From the NCBI GenBank assembly GCA_009843505.1, contig VYDI01000004.1:1-64000 (forward strand): DNA of 64,000 bases, read 5' to 3'. Position numbers and translations under genes: made by a program. The DNA is from Holophagales bacterium. Lineage in GTDB: Bacteria; Acidobacteriota; Thermoanaerobaculia; Multivoradales; Multivoraceae. The notes under the pieces are model-generated. The model worked only from the letters and a program-made list of their open reading frames with translations, had not been told where the DNA came from and searched no databases. Shown here one piece after another: positions 20,972-29,887 of the stretch (its first letter is position 1; each line of letters begins with the position of its first letter).

Positions 20972-22282
20972 CTACGAGTGTGAGCGGATCAGCTTCTCGA
21001 TCCGCTCCATGCCGCGCTCCAGGGTCTCCATCGACGGACCGAAGCTGAGCCGACAGTAGCTGTGGTAGCGCGCGTTGCGGCGGCGCTGGCCGGGGTTCAC
21101 GTCGAAGAAGACGCCCGGAACCGTGATGACCTGGACCTGGAGCAACGCCTTGAAGAACTCGATCCCGTCGTTCAGCGGCGCCGGCAGGTCGGCCAAGTTG
21201 CCCCAGACGTAGAAAGCGCCGCTGGGTTCGTGCTCGACCTCGATGCCCAGACCGCGCAGCCGGTCGACCAGGAACCTGCGCTTGTTGGCGAACTCGGTCT
21301 GGATGGCCTGCGTCTCCTGCAGCACGAGTTCCGGCTCGAGCAGCGGCACGGCCGCTTCCTGGAAGGGGTGGTTGCCGCCTCCGTCCAGGAAGGAGCCGGC
21401 GCTGGTCACCCTGTCGATCACGCTGACCGGCCCGACGATCCAGGACACTCGCCAGCCCGGATAGCGCCAGTTCTTCGTCAGTCCGTCGACCAGGATCAAA
21501 GGGTCGCGGTTCACGTCCTCGACGTGTGCGGCTGCCGAGACCATCCTCGCGGTATCGGCGATCTGAGCGCAGGAGTCGGGCGCCGGCGTGTAGATGTAGT
21601 GCGAGTAGAACTCGTCGAGGATGAAGGTGCAGGCGTTGTCGCGGGCGACGCCGACCCACTCGGCCAGGAGATCGCCCTCGACCAGTTGACCCGTCGGATT
21701 GCAGGGATTGCTGCACCAGAGCGCGGAGAGGCCGCGCCCGACGATCTCCTTCTCGAGCAGCCGCCGCGAGGCGCGGTAGCCGTGGGCCGCGTCGAGCAGG
21801 ATGGGGATCGGAATGAAGCCCTTGAAGGCGGTCAGCAGCTCCTCGTAGGCGGTGTAGTCGGGGATGAAGTGGCCGAGGTTCATCTCGCCCATCGCCGCCG
21901 CGATTCGGGTCATCGCCGGCCGGCCGCCGGGAGCGATGCTCACGTTCTCGCGCGTGTACTGCGAGCGCTTGTCGCGGCGGTAGAGGTAGTTGTAGAGATC
22001 GGCGACCCGCTCGCGCAGCTCGTCGATGCCGTCGACCGGCGCGTAGGTCTGGCGGCGCGGGTCGATGTGGAGTTCGTCGCGGCGGGGCGGCGCTCCCGGC
22101 AGCGGGCCGACCTCGGGGGAGCCCTGGCCTAGGTTGTACCAGGTGCGGCCGTCGCTGCCGTGGCCGGCGGCCGCCGCGCGGTGCATCACGTAGATGACGC
22201 CCGTCCGCGGCACCCGGCGAAAGCCGGGCGTCTCGGGGTCGGCAACGGTGCCGGTGGCGGTCGGGGTCACTTCCTCTATCAT
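20972..22282 (-). CDS. Class I/II pyridoxal-phosphate aminotransferase
   Basis: This fold type I aminotransferase has 436 residues. SNPCNPTGQ, the FILDEFYSHYIY Asp/Tyr cofactor segment, and GLTKNWRYPGWRVSW with the Schiff-base lysine are visible; a conserved Arg near the C-terminus (YCRLSFGPS) would bind the substrate carboxylate. It resembles aspartate/aromatic-type enzymes, but its exact substrate is unknown. The ATG is at 22282. It is transcribed away from the acyl-CoA-dehydrogenase-like gene and ends in the hairpin- and REP-containing gap shared with trpS. Confidence 0.9.
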   Translation of the reverse strand: MIEEVTPTATGTVADPETPGFRRVPRTGVIYVMHRAAAAGHGSDGRTWYNLGQGSPEVGPLPGAPPRRDELHIDPRRQTYAPVDGIDELRERVADLYNYLYRRDKRSQYTRENVSIAPGGRPAMTRIAAAMGEMNLGHFIPDYTAYEELLTAFKGFIPIPILLDAAHGYRASRRLLEKEIVGRGLSALWCSNPCNPTGQLVEGDLLAEWVGVARDNACTFILDEFYSHYIYTPAPDSCAQIADTARMVSAAAHVEDVNRDPLILVDGLTKNWRYPGWRVSWIVGPVSVIDRVTSAGSFLDGGGNHPFQEAAVPLLEPELVLQETQAIQTEFANKRRFLVDRLRGLGIEVEHEPSGAFYVWGNLADLPAPLNDGIEFFKALLQVQVITVPGVFFDVNPGQRRRNARYHSYCRLSFGPSMETLERGMERIEKLIRSHS

Positions 22283-22407
22283 CTTCGGCCGATGTACTTT
22301 GTGGAGCGGGCCGCGGCCGGTAGCCGATCGAGCCCATTTCGCCGTTGGGCGGCCGAGCTTATTCGAGTGCGTTTGGCGTCGCGAGGAGTCTGGTTCCGGG
22401 GGCGTTC

Positions 22408-23412
22408 GTGACTCTCGATCCGGTGCTGAATCATCTGCTTGGCGCGGAGCCCGCGCCGCTTGCCGCAGGTGACGATCCGGCCGGCTGGTACCGGTCCTTT
22501 CGGGAGGACGTGCTGGCGCCGTGGCAGGCGCGCGCGAACGGCGGCGCCGACCCTTCCGGCCGCGATCACTTCGCCCACGGCCTGCTTGGCGGTTTCGTCG
22601 CCGATCGTCCGGCCTGGGCGATGGTGGCAGGGCATCAGGCGGCGGTGAGGCGGTTGGCCTGGGAGCGGGGCGGCCAGGCTCTGGTCCCTGACGCCGGCAT
22701 CGTCGCCTTCTGTGCCAGCGAGGAGGGCGGAGCGCATCCGCGCGCCGTTCACTCCTCGCTCAGGAAGGCGGCCGACGGCGGATTCCGCCTCGACGGCCAG
22801 AAACGATGGGCCACTCTGGCGCCGTCCGCGGCCGCGTTGCTGATCATCGCCTCCCTGGGCCGTGACGGCGACCGCAATCGCCTGCGGGCCGTGTGCGTGC
22901 CGAGCGACCGGCGGGGGATCGGGATCGCCCCCATGGATCTGGGCGAACGGAAGCCGTCCAATCCCGAAGTGCGCCACGCCGTCGTCGATCTGACCGCCGT
23001 TCCGGTTGCGGCCGGCGAGGTGATGGACGGCGATGGCTACACGGACGCGATCAAGCCCTTCCGGACGATCGAGGACCTGTACATCGGCGCCGCCACGACC
23101 GCGTACAACCTGGCGCTGGCCCGGCGGTCGGGATGGCCCGAAGCCGCGGTGGAGGACCTGCTGCTCCTGCTGGTTGGCGCCGGCGCGCTGGCCTTCGGTC
23201 CGCTCGACGAGCCCGCCGCGCACCTCGGGGTCGCCGCGCTGTCCCGGGCCACGGCCCGGACTCGCGCCGAGCACGCGGAGCACTGGGCACTCGTGGACAA
23301 GACCGCGGCCGCGGCCTGGCGCCGCGCCGCCGCCGGCGGCGGGGTGGCCGCGCGCGCCAAGGAACTCCGGCGGCAGGGGGCCTGGGCACGGCTCGTCGCG
23401 TCGTCGACCTGA
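22408..23412 (+). CDS. Degenerate acyl-CoA-dehydrogenase-like protein
   Basis: The 334-residue product has recognisable traces of the acyl-CoA dehydrogenase fold: an N-terminal helical part, GIVAFCASEEGGAHPRAVHSS and GFRLDGQKRWATLAPSAAALLIIAS, which correspond to the FAD-binding middle strands, and RAVCVPSDRRGIGI. The C-terminal helical bundle is short and rich in Ala/Arg, and I cannot see the usual catalytic Glu region. It may be an inactive or highly divergent member. GTG 22408 (MTLDPVLNHLLGAEP) is chosen; TTG at 22345 is possible. It ends 8 bases before the TerB-like gene. Confidence 0.6.
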   Translation: MTLDPVLNHLLGAEPAPLAAGDDPAGWYRSFREDVLAPWQARANGGADPSGRDHFAHGLLGGFVADRPAWAMVAGHQAAVRRLAWERGGQALVPDAGIVAFCASEEGGAHPRAVHSSLRKAADGGFRLDGQKRWATLAPSAAALLIIASLGRDGDRNRLRAVCVPSDRRGIGIAPMDLGERKPSNPEVRHAVVDLTAVPVAAGEVMDGDGYTDAIKPFRTIEDLYIGAATTAYNLALARRSGWPEAAVEDLLLLLVGAGALAFGPLDEPAAHLGVAALSRATARTRAEHAEHWALVDKTAAAAWRRAAAGGGVAARAKELRRQGAWARLVASST

Positions 23413-23420
23413 GTCCGGCC

Positions 23421-23888
23421 ATGCTCGACCGCATCCGCAGCTTCTTCGGTGAACGGATCGACCCCGAGCGGGCGGACGATCCGGACGCTCGTCTGCGGCT
23501 GGCGGCGGCAGCGCTGATGGTCGAGGTGATGCGCGCCGACTTCGATGCCGGGGAGGAGGAGAAGGAGGCCGTGCTGGCCGGAGTCAGACGTCATCTCGGG
23601 CTCTCCGAGGGGCAGACGAGCGAGCTGGTGGAGCTTGCCGAATCGGAAACCGAGGGCTCGGTTTGCCTGTACGAGTTCACCCGGCTGATCCACGAGTCGT
23701 TCGACAACACCCGCAAGGGCCGGCTGATCGAGGAGCTGTGGCGGGTGGCGTTCGCCGACCGTGTGCTCGAAGCCCAGGAGGAGTTTCTGATCCGGAAGAT
23801 CGCGAGGCTTCTGCACCTCCCGCACGCCGACTTCATCGCCGCCAGGCAGCGGGCGCGGGGCCGCCTCCAGGGGGGTGCCGGGCAGTGA
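23421..23888 (+). CDS. TerB-like helical protein
   Basis: This 155-residue, all-helical protein is related to TerB/DjlA-N (tellurite-resistance TerB superfamily). Features include LAAAALMVEVMRADFDAGEEEKEAVLAGVRRHLGLS and LWRVAFADRVLEAQEEFLIRKIARLLHLPHADFI, with the acidic D-x-x-x-E pattern that binds metal in TerB. No other ter gene is nearby, so a tellurite role is not implied. Its stop overlaps the start of the YhhQ-type gene (GTGA). Confidence 0.85.
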   Translation: MLDRIRSFFGERIDPERADDPDARLRLAAAALMVEVMRADFDAGEEEKEAVLAGVRRHLGLSEGQTSELVELAESETEGSVCLYEFTRLIHESFDNTRKGRLIEELWRVAFADRVLEAQEEFLIRKIARLLHLPHADFIAARQRARGRLQGGAGQ

Positions 23889-24658
23889 CGGCGAGAGCGA
23901 CGCCGGCGGCACGGCAGCCGTCCGACCTGCATCCGATCGAGGCGAGCGCGCTGCAGGCGCGCCGCGAGCGGGTCTTCCTCATCCTGGCGGGACTGTTCCT
24001 GGGCTCGATGACGATGCTGAACATCCTCGGCGTGACGCGGTTCCTGGACCTGAGCTTCACGATCTTCGGGCTGCGCGTACCGATGCCACTGGCGATCGGC
24101 GTGCTTCCCTATCCGCTGACCTTTCTCTGCACGGACTTCATCTCCGAGATCTACGGCCGCAGGCGGGCAAACTTCCTGGTCTGGGTCGGCTTCCTGGTCA
24201 ACATCTGGCTCGCCGTCATCCTGTGGCTGGGCGGCGCGCTGCCCGGGTTCGACGCGCCGGTGCCCGGTCCGGATGGCCGCCTGCCGATCTTCTTCGAGAT
24301 CCGGACGATGACGCTGGGCGTGATCGCGGCGTCGATGATCGCCTACCTGAGCGCGCAGCTCTGCGACGTCTGGGTGTTCCACTTCTGGAAGCGCCTGACC
24401 AAGGGACGGCATCTGTGGCTGCGCAACAACGGGTCCACCGTGGTCAGCCAGTTCGTCGACTCGTTCTCCGTCATCACGATCACCCACTTCGCCGCGGGTG
24501 CGATTCCCATAGAGAGCGGGGAACCGATCTGGCCGCAGTTGTGGGTCTTCATCGCCACGGCCTACGTGTTCAAGTTCGCGGCGGCCGCGGTCGATACGCT
24601 GCCCTTCTATCTCGGCACGCGCTGGTTGCGCCGGTATCTCCAGATAGAGGAAGAGTAG
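23885..24658 (+). CDS. Queuosine-precursor transporter (YhhQ/VUT family)
   Basis: This is an integral membrane protein of 257 residues with about six helices. The COG1738 pattern is clear: LTFLCTDFISEIYGRRRANFLVWVGF, QLCDVWVFHFWKRLT, LWLRNNGSTVVSQFVDS, and AVDTLPFY. Family members import the queuine or preQ0/preQ1 precursor of queuosine. The GTG start overlaps the TerB-like stop by GTGA, so a longer frame from 23663, which merely covers the TerB-like gene, is rejected. No queuosine synthesis gene is in the window. Confidence 0.9.
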   Translation: MTARATPAARQPSDLHPIEASALQARRERVFLILAGLFLGSMTMLNILGVTRFLDLSFTIFGLRVPMPLAIGVLPYPLTFLCTDFISEIYGRRRANFLVWVGFLVNIWLAVILWLGGALPGFDAPVPGPDGRLPIFFEIRTMTLGVIAASMIAYLSAQLCDVWVFHFWKRLTKGRHLWLRNNGSTVVSQFVDSFSVITITHFAAGAIPIESGEPIWPQLWVFIATAYVFKFAAAAVDTLPFYLGTRWLRRYLQIEEE

Positions 24659-24687
24659 GATTCGTCGCCTTCGGTAGCGGTGGAGCG

Positions 24688-26040
24688 ATGAGCAAATCAG
24701 CGGACAACTGGAACCCGACGTCCTGGCGGAGCGCCGACGTGCGCCAGCAGCCGACCTATGCCGACCAGGAGGCACTGCAGGCGACGGCCGTCAGGCTTGC
24801 CGCGCTGCCGCCGCTCGTGACCTCCTGGGAGGTCGAGACGCTGAAGGGGCAGTTGGCCTCAGCGGCGCGCGGCGAGCGCTTCGTCCTCCAGGGCGGGGAC
24901 TGCGCGGAGAGCTTCGCCGAATGCACGTCCGACGCGATCACGGCGAAGCTCAAGATTCTGCTCCAGATGAGTCTGGTCCTTACCCACAGTCTGAAGAAGC
25001 GGGTGATCCGCGTCGGCCGCTTCGCGGGTCAGTACGCCAAACCGCGGTCGTCCGACATCGAGACCCGGAGTGGCGAGACCCTGCCGTCCTACCGGGGCGA
25101 CCTGGTCAACTCCCTCGACTTCAACGCCGCCGCGCGCGAGCCCGACCCGCTCAACCTCCTGCGGGGCTACCACCGCTCGGCGCTGACCCTGAACTTCATC
25201 CGGGGTTTGATCGACGGCGGTTTCGCCGATCTGCACCACCCGGAGTACTGGAACCTCGACTTCGTAGGCCACTCGAAGAACGCGGCCGAGTACCAGCGCC
25301 GGGTCGAGTCGATCGCCGATTCGCTGAAGTTCATGGAGACCCTCTCCGGCGTCGAGGTCGGCCAGATCGACCGCGTCGACTTCTACGCCAGCCACGAAGC
25401 GCTGCACCTCGTCTACGAGCAGGCGCAGACCCGGACCGTGCCGCGGCGGGAGGGCTGGTACAACCTGTCGACCCATCTGCCGTGGATCGGGCTGCGGACG
25501 GCGTTCCCGGGCTCGGCTCACATCGAGTACGCACGCGGCATTCGGAACCCCCTTGGCGTCAAGGTGGGGACCGGCATGGACCCCAGGGACGTGGCGAACC
25601 TCGTCGACGTGCTGAATCCCGGCGGCGAGGAGGGGCGACTCGCGCTGATCCACCGCTGCGGCGCCGAGAAAGTGGCTCAGGAGCTGCCGCCGATCATCGA
25701 CGCGGTCTCGGCCACCGGCAAGCCGGTGCTCTGGATCTGCGATCCGATGCACGGGAACACGAAGAGCACGTCCGACGGGATGAAGACGAGGGACTTCAAC
25801 GCCATCCTTTCGGAGCTCGAGCAGGCTTTCGACCTCCACGCCGGGCACGGCACCATTCTGGGCGGCGTCCACTTCGAACTCACCGGCGAGGACGTCACCG
25901 AGTGCACCGGCGGCGCCCGCGGTCTCGACGAGCGCGGACTGCGCCGGGCCTACCGATCCCAGGTCGATCCGCGGCTGAACTACGAGCAGGCCCTGGAGAT
26001 GGCGTTGCTGGTGGCGCGCAAGGGGGCTCAGACTTCTTGA
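24688..26040 (+). CDS. 3-deoxy-D-arabino-heptulosonate 7-phosphate synthase, class II
   Basis: This is the first enzyme of the shikimate pathway, condensing phosphoenolpyruvate and erythrose 4-phosphate (450 aa, normal for plant/mycobacterial-type class II enzymes). Diagnostic segments are FVLQGGDCAESFAEC with the metal-site Cys, RVGRFAGQYAKPRSSD, YHRSALTLNFIRGL, RRVDFYASHEAL-like (here DRVDFYASHEAL), WICDPMHGNTKS, and HFELTGEDVTECTGG. The ATG at 24688 is preceded by GGAG. It lies 29 bases after the YhhQ-type gene. Confidence 0.96.
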   Translation: MSKSADNWNPTSWRSADVRQQPTYADQEALQATAVRLAALPPLVTSWEVETLKGQLASAARGERFVLQGGDCAESFAECTSDAITAKLKILLQMSLVLTHSLKKRVIRVGRFAGQYAKPRSSDIETRSGETLPSYRGDLVNSLDFNAAAREPDPLNLLRGYHRSALTLNFIRGLIDGGFADLHHPEYWNLDFVGHSKNAAEYQRRVESIADSLKFMETLSGVEVGQIDRVDFYASHEALHLVYEQAQTRTVPRREGWYNLSTHLPWIGLRTAFPGSAHIEYARGIRNPLGVKVGTGMDPRDVANLVDVLNPGGEEGRLALIHRCGAEKVAQELPPIIDAVSATGKPVLWICDPMHGNTKSTSDGMKTRDFNAILSELEQAFDLHAGHGTILGGVHFELTGEDVTECTGGARGLDERGLRRAYRSQVDPRLNYEQALEMALLVARKGAQTS

Positions 26041-26102
26041 GGGTTGCGGCGGCCTGAGGGGTTACTATTGCGGCGCCGTTCGCGAAGGAACGCTTAGCAT
26101 CC

Positions 26103-27500
26103 ATGTCCCCGGCTAGTCAGAGTTTCCGCTTCCGCGAGTCCCGTCGCCTGCTGCGGGAGGTACCGGTGCACCTGTCGGTTTCCGGCGAGGACGGGGAACT
26201 CGTCGCCCGCACCCGCGACATCGCAATCGGCGGCATGTTCGTGGCGACGTCCGACGTACGGCCCGTGGGGACCGGCGCGGCCTTCGTTCTCGAGCTGGGG
26301 TCGGCGGACGCGCCCGACACGGTCCAGGGTGAGGCCGCGGTGGTGTGGGTGCGGGAGGCGCCCGGCGGCGCCGATCAGCCGGCGGGAATGGGCATGCAGT
26401 TCACGCGCGTCGATCCGCCTGGAGAGGAACGGCTGGCGATGCTGTTCTCCGAGCCGCCGGACGAGGCCGCTGGCTCGGACGCCGCCGCGGAAGTGCCTCC
26501 GCCGGCGCCTGCTGAAGCGGAGGAGGCCGAACCGGCGCCTGCCGAACCGGAGGAGGCCGAGACAGTGGAGGCCGAGACAGAAGAAGTCGAGACGGTGGAC
26601 GACTCACCGGACGAGGGCAGTGAAGAGCCGGAGGTGACCGCGGTCGAGGACGAGGCCGCAGCCCCGGAGGAGCCGGCGACCGGGGACGGCGAAGTCGGCG
26701 ACACCCGCGCCGAGCTGTTCGGCGACCTCGCGGGTGACCAGGACGACTGGATGAGTCGGGAGTCCGACAGGCCTTCCTGGGTCTGGCCGACGGTTGTGGG
26801 TGTCATCCTGGTCGGTATCCTGCTGATCTTCGTGGGTAGACCACTGATGCGGCTTGTCGGCATCGGTGGAGACGGCGCCGAAGAGCAACCGGCCCCTGTC
26901 GCACAGAGCTTCGAGGTGGCGGCGCCGGTCGAGGAACCAGCCCGGCCCGCGGACCCGCCCGCGGCCGCCCTGCCTTCGTCCGAGTCGTCGCCCGACCCGG
27001 TCGCCGCTGAAGTTCCCGATCGGCCGGCGCCGGCCCCGGCCCCGCCTGCCGAGCCGGCCCCATCACCCGAGCCGGCCGCCTCATCTCCCGAGCCGTCGGC
27101 CCCGCCTCCCGAGCCGGTCGTTCGGCCGCGCCCTCCGGCGCCTGCACCATCAAGTCCGGCGCCGAGTGCATCGCCCGTCAACGCGACCGCGCTTCGCGCC
27201 ATCAGCGCCTCGGTGCAGGATGGCCGGACGCTGGTCGAGATCACGGGCAACGCTCCGTTCGAGCGCCACCATGTGATGCTGCTCGAAGCGCCGCCGCGGC
27301 TCCTCGTGCGGCTGATCGGCGTGCAGCGCGACTACAACGCGAGCGCGGTGAGCGCGCCCCGGTTGCGTGGCGTACGCACCGGCGTTCATGGCAGGGGAGC
27401 GACCCGGAACCTGCACGTGGTGCTCGATCTCGCGGCGCCCGACATCGTGGCTACGGTCGAGCGGCGCGGCGACCGGGTCGTCGTCAGCCTCTCGGATTGA
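26103..27500 (+). CDS. PilZ-transmembrane-AMIN fusion protein
   Basis: This 465-residue protein appears to cross the inner membrane once. The N-terminal PilZ domain (about 10-115) has Arg14-x3-Arg18 and DIAIGGMF (39-46), the two c-di-GMP contact motifs, with Ala in place of the usual Ser. Next is an acidic Glu/Ala/Pro linker (120-200) and one helix at about 226-246 (WVWPTVVGVILVGILLIFVG). A Pro/Ala/Ser-rich periplasmic linker (260-355) leads to a C-terminal AMIN domain (about 359-465; LVEITGNAPFERHHVMLLEAPPRLL is split here for length: EITGNAPFERHHV then LLEAPPRLLVRL). AMIN domains anchor PilQ, AmiC and others to the wall. The stop overlaps the murJ start (TTGA). The exact job is unknown. Confidence 0.8.
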   Translation: MSPASQSFRFRESRRLLREVPVHLSVSGEDGELVARTRDIAIGGMFVATSDVRPVGTGAAFVLELGSADAPDTVQGEAAVVWVREAPGGADQPAGMGMQFTRVDPPGEERLAMLFSEPPDEAAGSDAAAEVPPPAPAEAEEAEPAPAEPEEAETVEAETEEVETVDDSPDEGSEEPEVTAVEDEAAAPEEPATGDGEVGDTRAELFGDLAGDQDDWMSRESDRPSWVWPTVVGVILVGILLIFVGRPLMRLVGIGGDGAEEQPAPVAQSFEVAAPVEEPARPADPPAAALPSSESSPDPVAAEVPDRPAPAPAPPAEPAPSPEPAASSPEPSAPPPEPVVRPRPPAPAPSSPAPSASPVNATALRAISASVQDGRTLVEITGNAPFERHHVMLLEAPPRLLVRLIGVQRDYNASAVSAPRLRGVRTGVHGRGATRNLHVVLDLAAPDIVATVERRGDRVVVSLSD

Positions 27501-29206
27501 CCCTGGCGGAATCCGCCGGAAGAGACAGCTCGCGGCGGGCCGCAGGCGGTGCGGCGCGTGTCGGGATCGGCATGTTGGCCAGCCGTGTGCTTGGGCTGGT
27601 CCGGGAGGCCGTGATCGCGAGTCTCGCCGGAGCCAGCGCTCTGGCGGACGTCGTCTCGGCTGCGTTCCGCGCGCCCAACGCGCTCCAGAACCTGCTCGGA
27701 GACCAGGCGCTCTCGGCGTCCTTCATCCCGGTCTACAGCCGGCTGCTGAGTGAGGGCCGGCGGCGCGATGCCGGCGCCCTGGCGGGCGCCGTCTTCGGAC
27801 TGCTGTTTGCCGTCATGGCGGCCCTCAGCCTTCTCGGCGTCCTTCTGGCCCCATGGCTGGTCAGGCTGTTCTTTGCCGGCTTCGCTGGTGATGCCGAGGC
27901 GGTTGCGGCCGGGGAAGCGGTCGTCGACCGCCTGGCGCTGACCACGCGCGCGGTCCGGATCAGCTTCCCGATGGTGGCCGCGATCACGCTCTCCGCGTGG
28001 TGTCTCGGCATCCTCAACAGCCACCGTCGTTTTCTGCTCCCCTACATCGCGCCCTGCTTCTGGAACGCCGGCGTGATCGCCGTGGTCCTGTTGGTCGCCG
28101 CGCGGGTGACCGGCGGTGAAGCGGACCGTGTGGAAGAGCTGGCGTTGGCCGCCTGTTGGGGCGGGCTCCTCGGCGGTCTGCTGCAGTTCGCCGTGCAGAT
28201 GCCGTCGGTGCTGCGAGCGACCGGTGGCCTGCGCCCATCGTTCAACCTGCGGGCGCCGGGTCTGCGGAAGACCCTGAGCCGGCTCTGGCCGGCGATCGCC
28301 GGCCGGGGGGCCGGTCAGCTCGGGGGTTATGTCGACGGCCTTCTGGCCTCCCTCCTGGCCGAGGGAGCGGTTGCCGTCCTGAGCTGGGGCCAGCGGCTGT
28401 ACCTGTTACCCATCTCGCTGTTCGGCGTTTCGGTGGCGGCGGCGGAACTGCCGGAGTTGGCGCGGCTCGACGGGGACGAGGAGGAGCGGTCGAAAGTGGC
28501 GGCGGACCGTGCTGAAAGGGCCGCGGCGGCGATGTCCTTCCTCGTCTCGCCGACGCTGGTTGGGTACCTGGCGCTGGGCTTGGGGATCGTCGGCGCCGTG
28601 TATCGACGCGGTTCCTTTGATCTGGACGACAACTGGCTCGTGTTCCTCGTGCTGGCCGCGTACTCGTTGGGCCTGCTGGCGTCGAGTACGTCACGGTTGC
28701 TGCAAAGCGTGTTCTTCTCGTTCGGCGACACCCGGAGTCCTGCCCGGATCGTCCTGGTGCGTCTTGTGATCGCGGCTGGACTTGGGGCGGGGCTGATGAC
28801 GATCTTCGATCGCGTCGCGGTGGCGGACCTGCGGTTGCCCGGCTGGCTGGGGCCCGCGGTCGCGGAGGCGCCGGATGGCCTGCGTCTGGGTGCCGTCGGG
28901 CTGGCTCTGGGTTCCGCGGTTGGCAGTTGGTTCGAGCTGGCTCTGCTGCTTCGTGGCTTGCGTCGCCGGAGTGCTCCGGTGAGGCCGTGGCGGCCATGGG
29001 GGCGGCATCTGCCCCTCGCGGTGGTTTGCCTTGCTCCCTGGGCGGCGACGCAGACCCTCATGCCGGGTCCGCCCTGGATAGCCGGCGTTCTCCCGGTCAT
29101 GGGCTTCGCCCTCACCTATCTGGTCGCCGCGAATGCGCTCAAGGTGCCTGAAGCGCGGGCCCTCCGGCGCTGGTTGCTCGAAACCCGGCGCCGGCCCTCG
29201 ACGTAG
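27497..29206 (+). CDS. murJ: Lipid II flippase
   Basis: This peptidoglycan lipid II flippase (MviN/MOP family, 569 aa) has about 14 transmembrane helices. GMLASRVLGLVREAVIASL at the N-terminus, FRAPNALQNLLGDQALSASF, and PVYSRLLSEG are diagnostic, with the conserved Arg residues of helix 1 and loop 1 present. The start is TTG overlapping the stop of the PilZ-AMIN gene. Coupling of the two suggests that the fusion protein also acts on the cell wall. Confidence 0.95.
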   Translation: MTLAESAGRDSSRRAAGGAARVGIGMLASRVLGLVREAVIASLAGASALADVVSAAFRAPNALQNLLGDQALSASFIPVYSRLLSEGRRRDAGALAGAVFGLLFAVMAALSLLGVLLAPWLVRLFFAGFAGDAEAVAAGEAVVDRLALTTRAVRISFPMVAAITLSAWCLGILNSHRRFLLPYIAPCFWNAGVIAVVLLVAARVTGGEADRVEELALAACWGGLLGGLLQFAVQMPSVLRATGGLRPSFNLRAPGLRKTLSRLWPAIAGRGAGQLGGYVDGLLASLLAEGAVAVLSWGQRLYLLPISLFGVSVAAAELPELARLDGDEEERSKVAADRAERAAAAMSFLVSPTLVGYLALGLGIVGAVYRRGSFDLDDNWLVFLVLAAYSLGLLASSTSRLLQSVFFSFGDTRSPARIVLVRLVIAAGLGAGLMTIFDRVAVADLRLPGWLGPAVAEAPDGLRLGAVGLALGSAVGSWFELALLLRGLRRRSAPVRPWRPWGRHLPLAVVCLAPWAATQTLMPGPPWIAGVLPVMGFALTYLVAANALKVPEARALRRWLLETRRRPST

Positions 29207-29232
29207 TCAAGATCAGGAAGAGGAGTGGCGAG

Positions 29233-29808
29233 ATGGAGATTCTGCTCAGCGTCGGTCTTGGTATCGGCCTCGCTGCGGCCTGCGGCTTCCGGGTCTTTCT
29301 GCCCGTCCTGGTCATGGGCGTCGCGGCCAGGGCTGGCGCGCTCGACCTGGCTGAGGGCTTCGAGTGGATGGCGGGAACCCCGGCCCTGCTTGCTCTGGGG
29401 GTCGCCGCGATCTGCGAGGTGGGCGCCTACTACATCCCCTGGCTCGACAACGTCCTCGACGTGGCGGCGATGCCGGCCGCCGTAACCGCCGGCGTCGTCG
29501 TGGCCGCGGCGAACATCGAGACCGCGACGCCACTCGTTGGCTGGGCGCTCGCGGCGGTGGCCGGCGGGACGGCGGCGGCAGTGGTCCAGACCGGGACGAC
29601 GCTTCTGAGGGGAGCCTCCACGATGGCGACGGCCGGGATCGGCAATCCCGTGGTGTCGACCGGAGAGGCCGGGTCGGCGGCCGGCTTGTCGCTCCTGGCC
29701 ATCACGATGCCCGTGCTCGCCCTGGCCGCGGTGGCGCTCCTGGTCGCAGTGGTCAGTGTCCGACTCCTGCGGCGGCGAGTGCTCAGGGCGCGGCGCGCCG
29801 AGTCCTGA
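29233..29808 (+). CDS. DUF4126 family membrane protein
   Basis: This is a 191-residue membrane protein with about five helices and Gly/Ala-rich segments (IGLAAACGFRVFLPVLVMG, CEVGAYYIPWLDNVLDVAAM). This matches the DUF4126 family of unknown function. GTGG/GAGGAG sequences lie before the ATG (AGGAAGAGGAG at 29216-29226). It follows murJ by 26 bases. Confidence 0.85.
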   Translation: MEILLSVGLGIGLAAACGFRVFLPVLVMGVAARAGALDLAEGFEWMAGTPALLALGVAAICEVGAYYIPWLDNVLDVAAMPAAVTAGVVVAAANIETATPLVGWALAAVAGGTAAAVVQTGTTLLRGASTMATAGIGNPVVSTGEAGSAAGLSLLAITMPVLALAAVALLVAVVSVRLLRRRVLRARRAES

Positions 29809-29887
29809 CGTCCATCGATCTTCCGGTGGCCGGACCACGGGAATCCTGAGGCATCCGTGCGGGGTTGAGGAATCAACTGGCGCTAGG

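Noticed and set aside
23421..23888. Tellurite-resistance function for the TerB-like gene
   Set aside because: No other ter genes are present and TerB-like domains have wide roles.
23875..24687. Extension of the DAHP synthase upstream to 23875
   Set aside because: It only covers the YhhQ-type gene in another frame; ATG 24688 fits the family.
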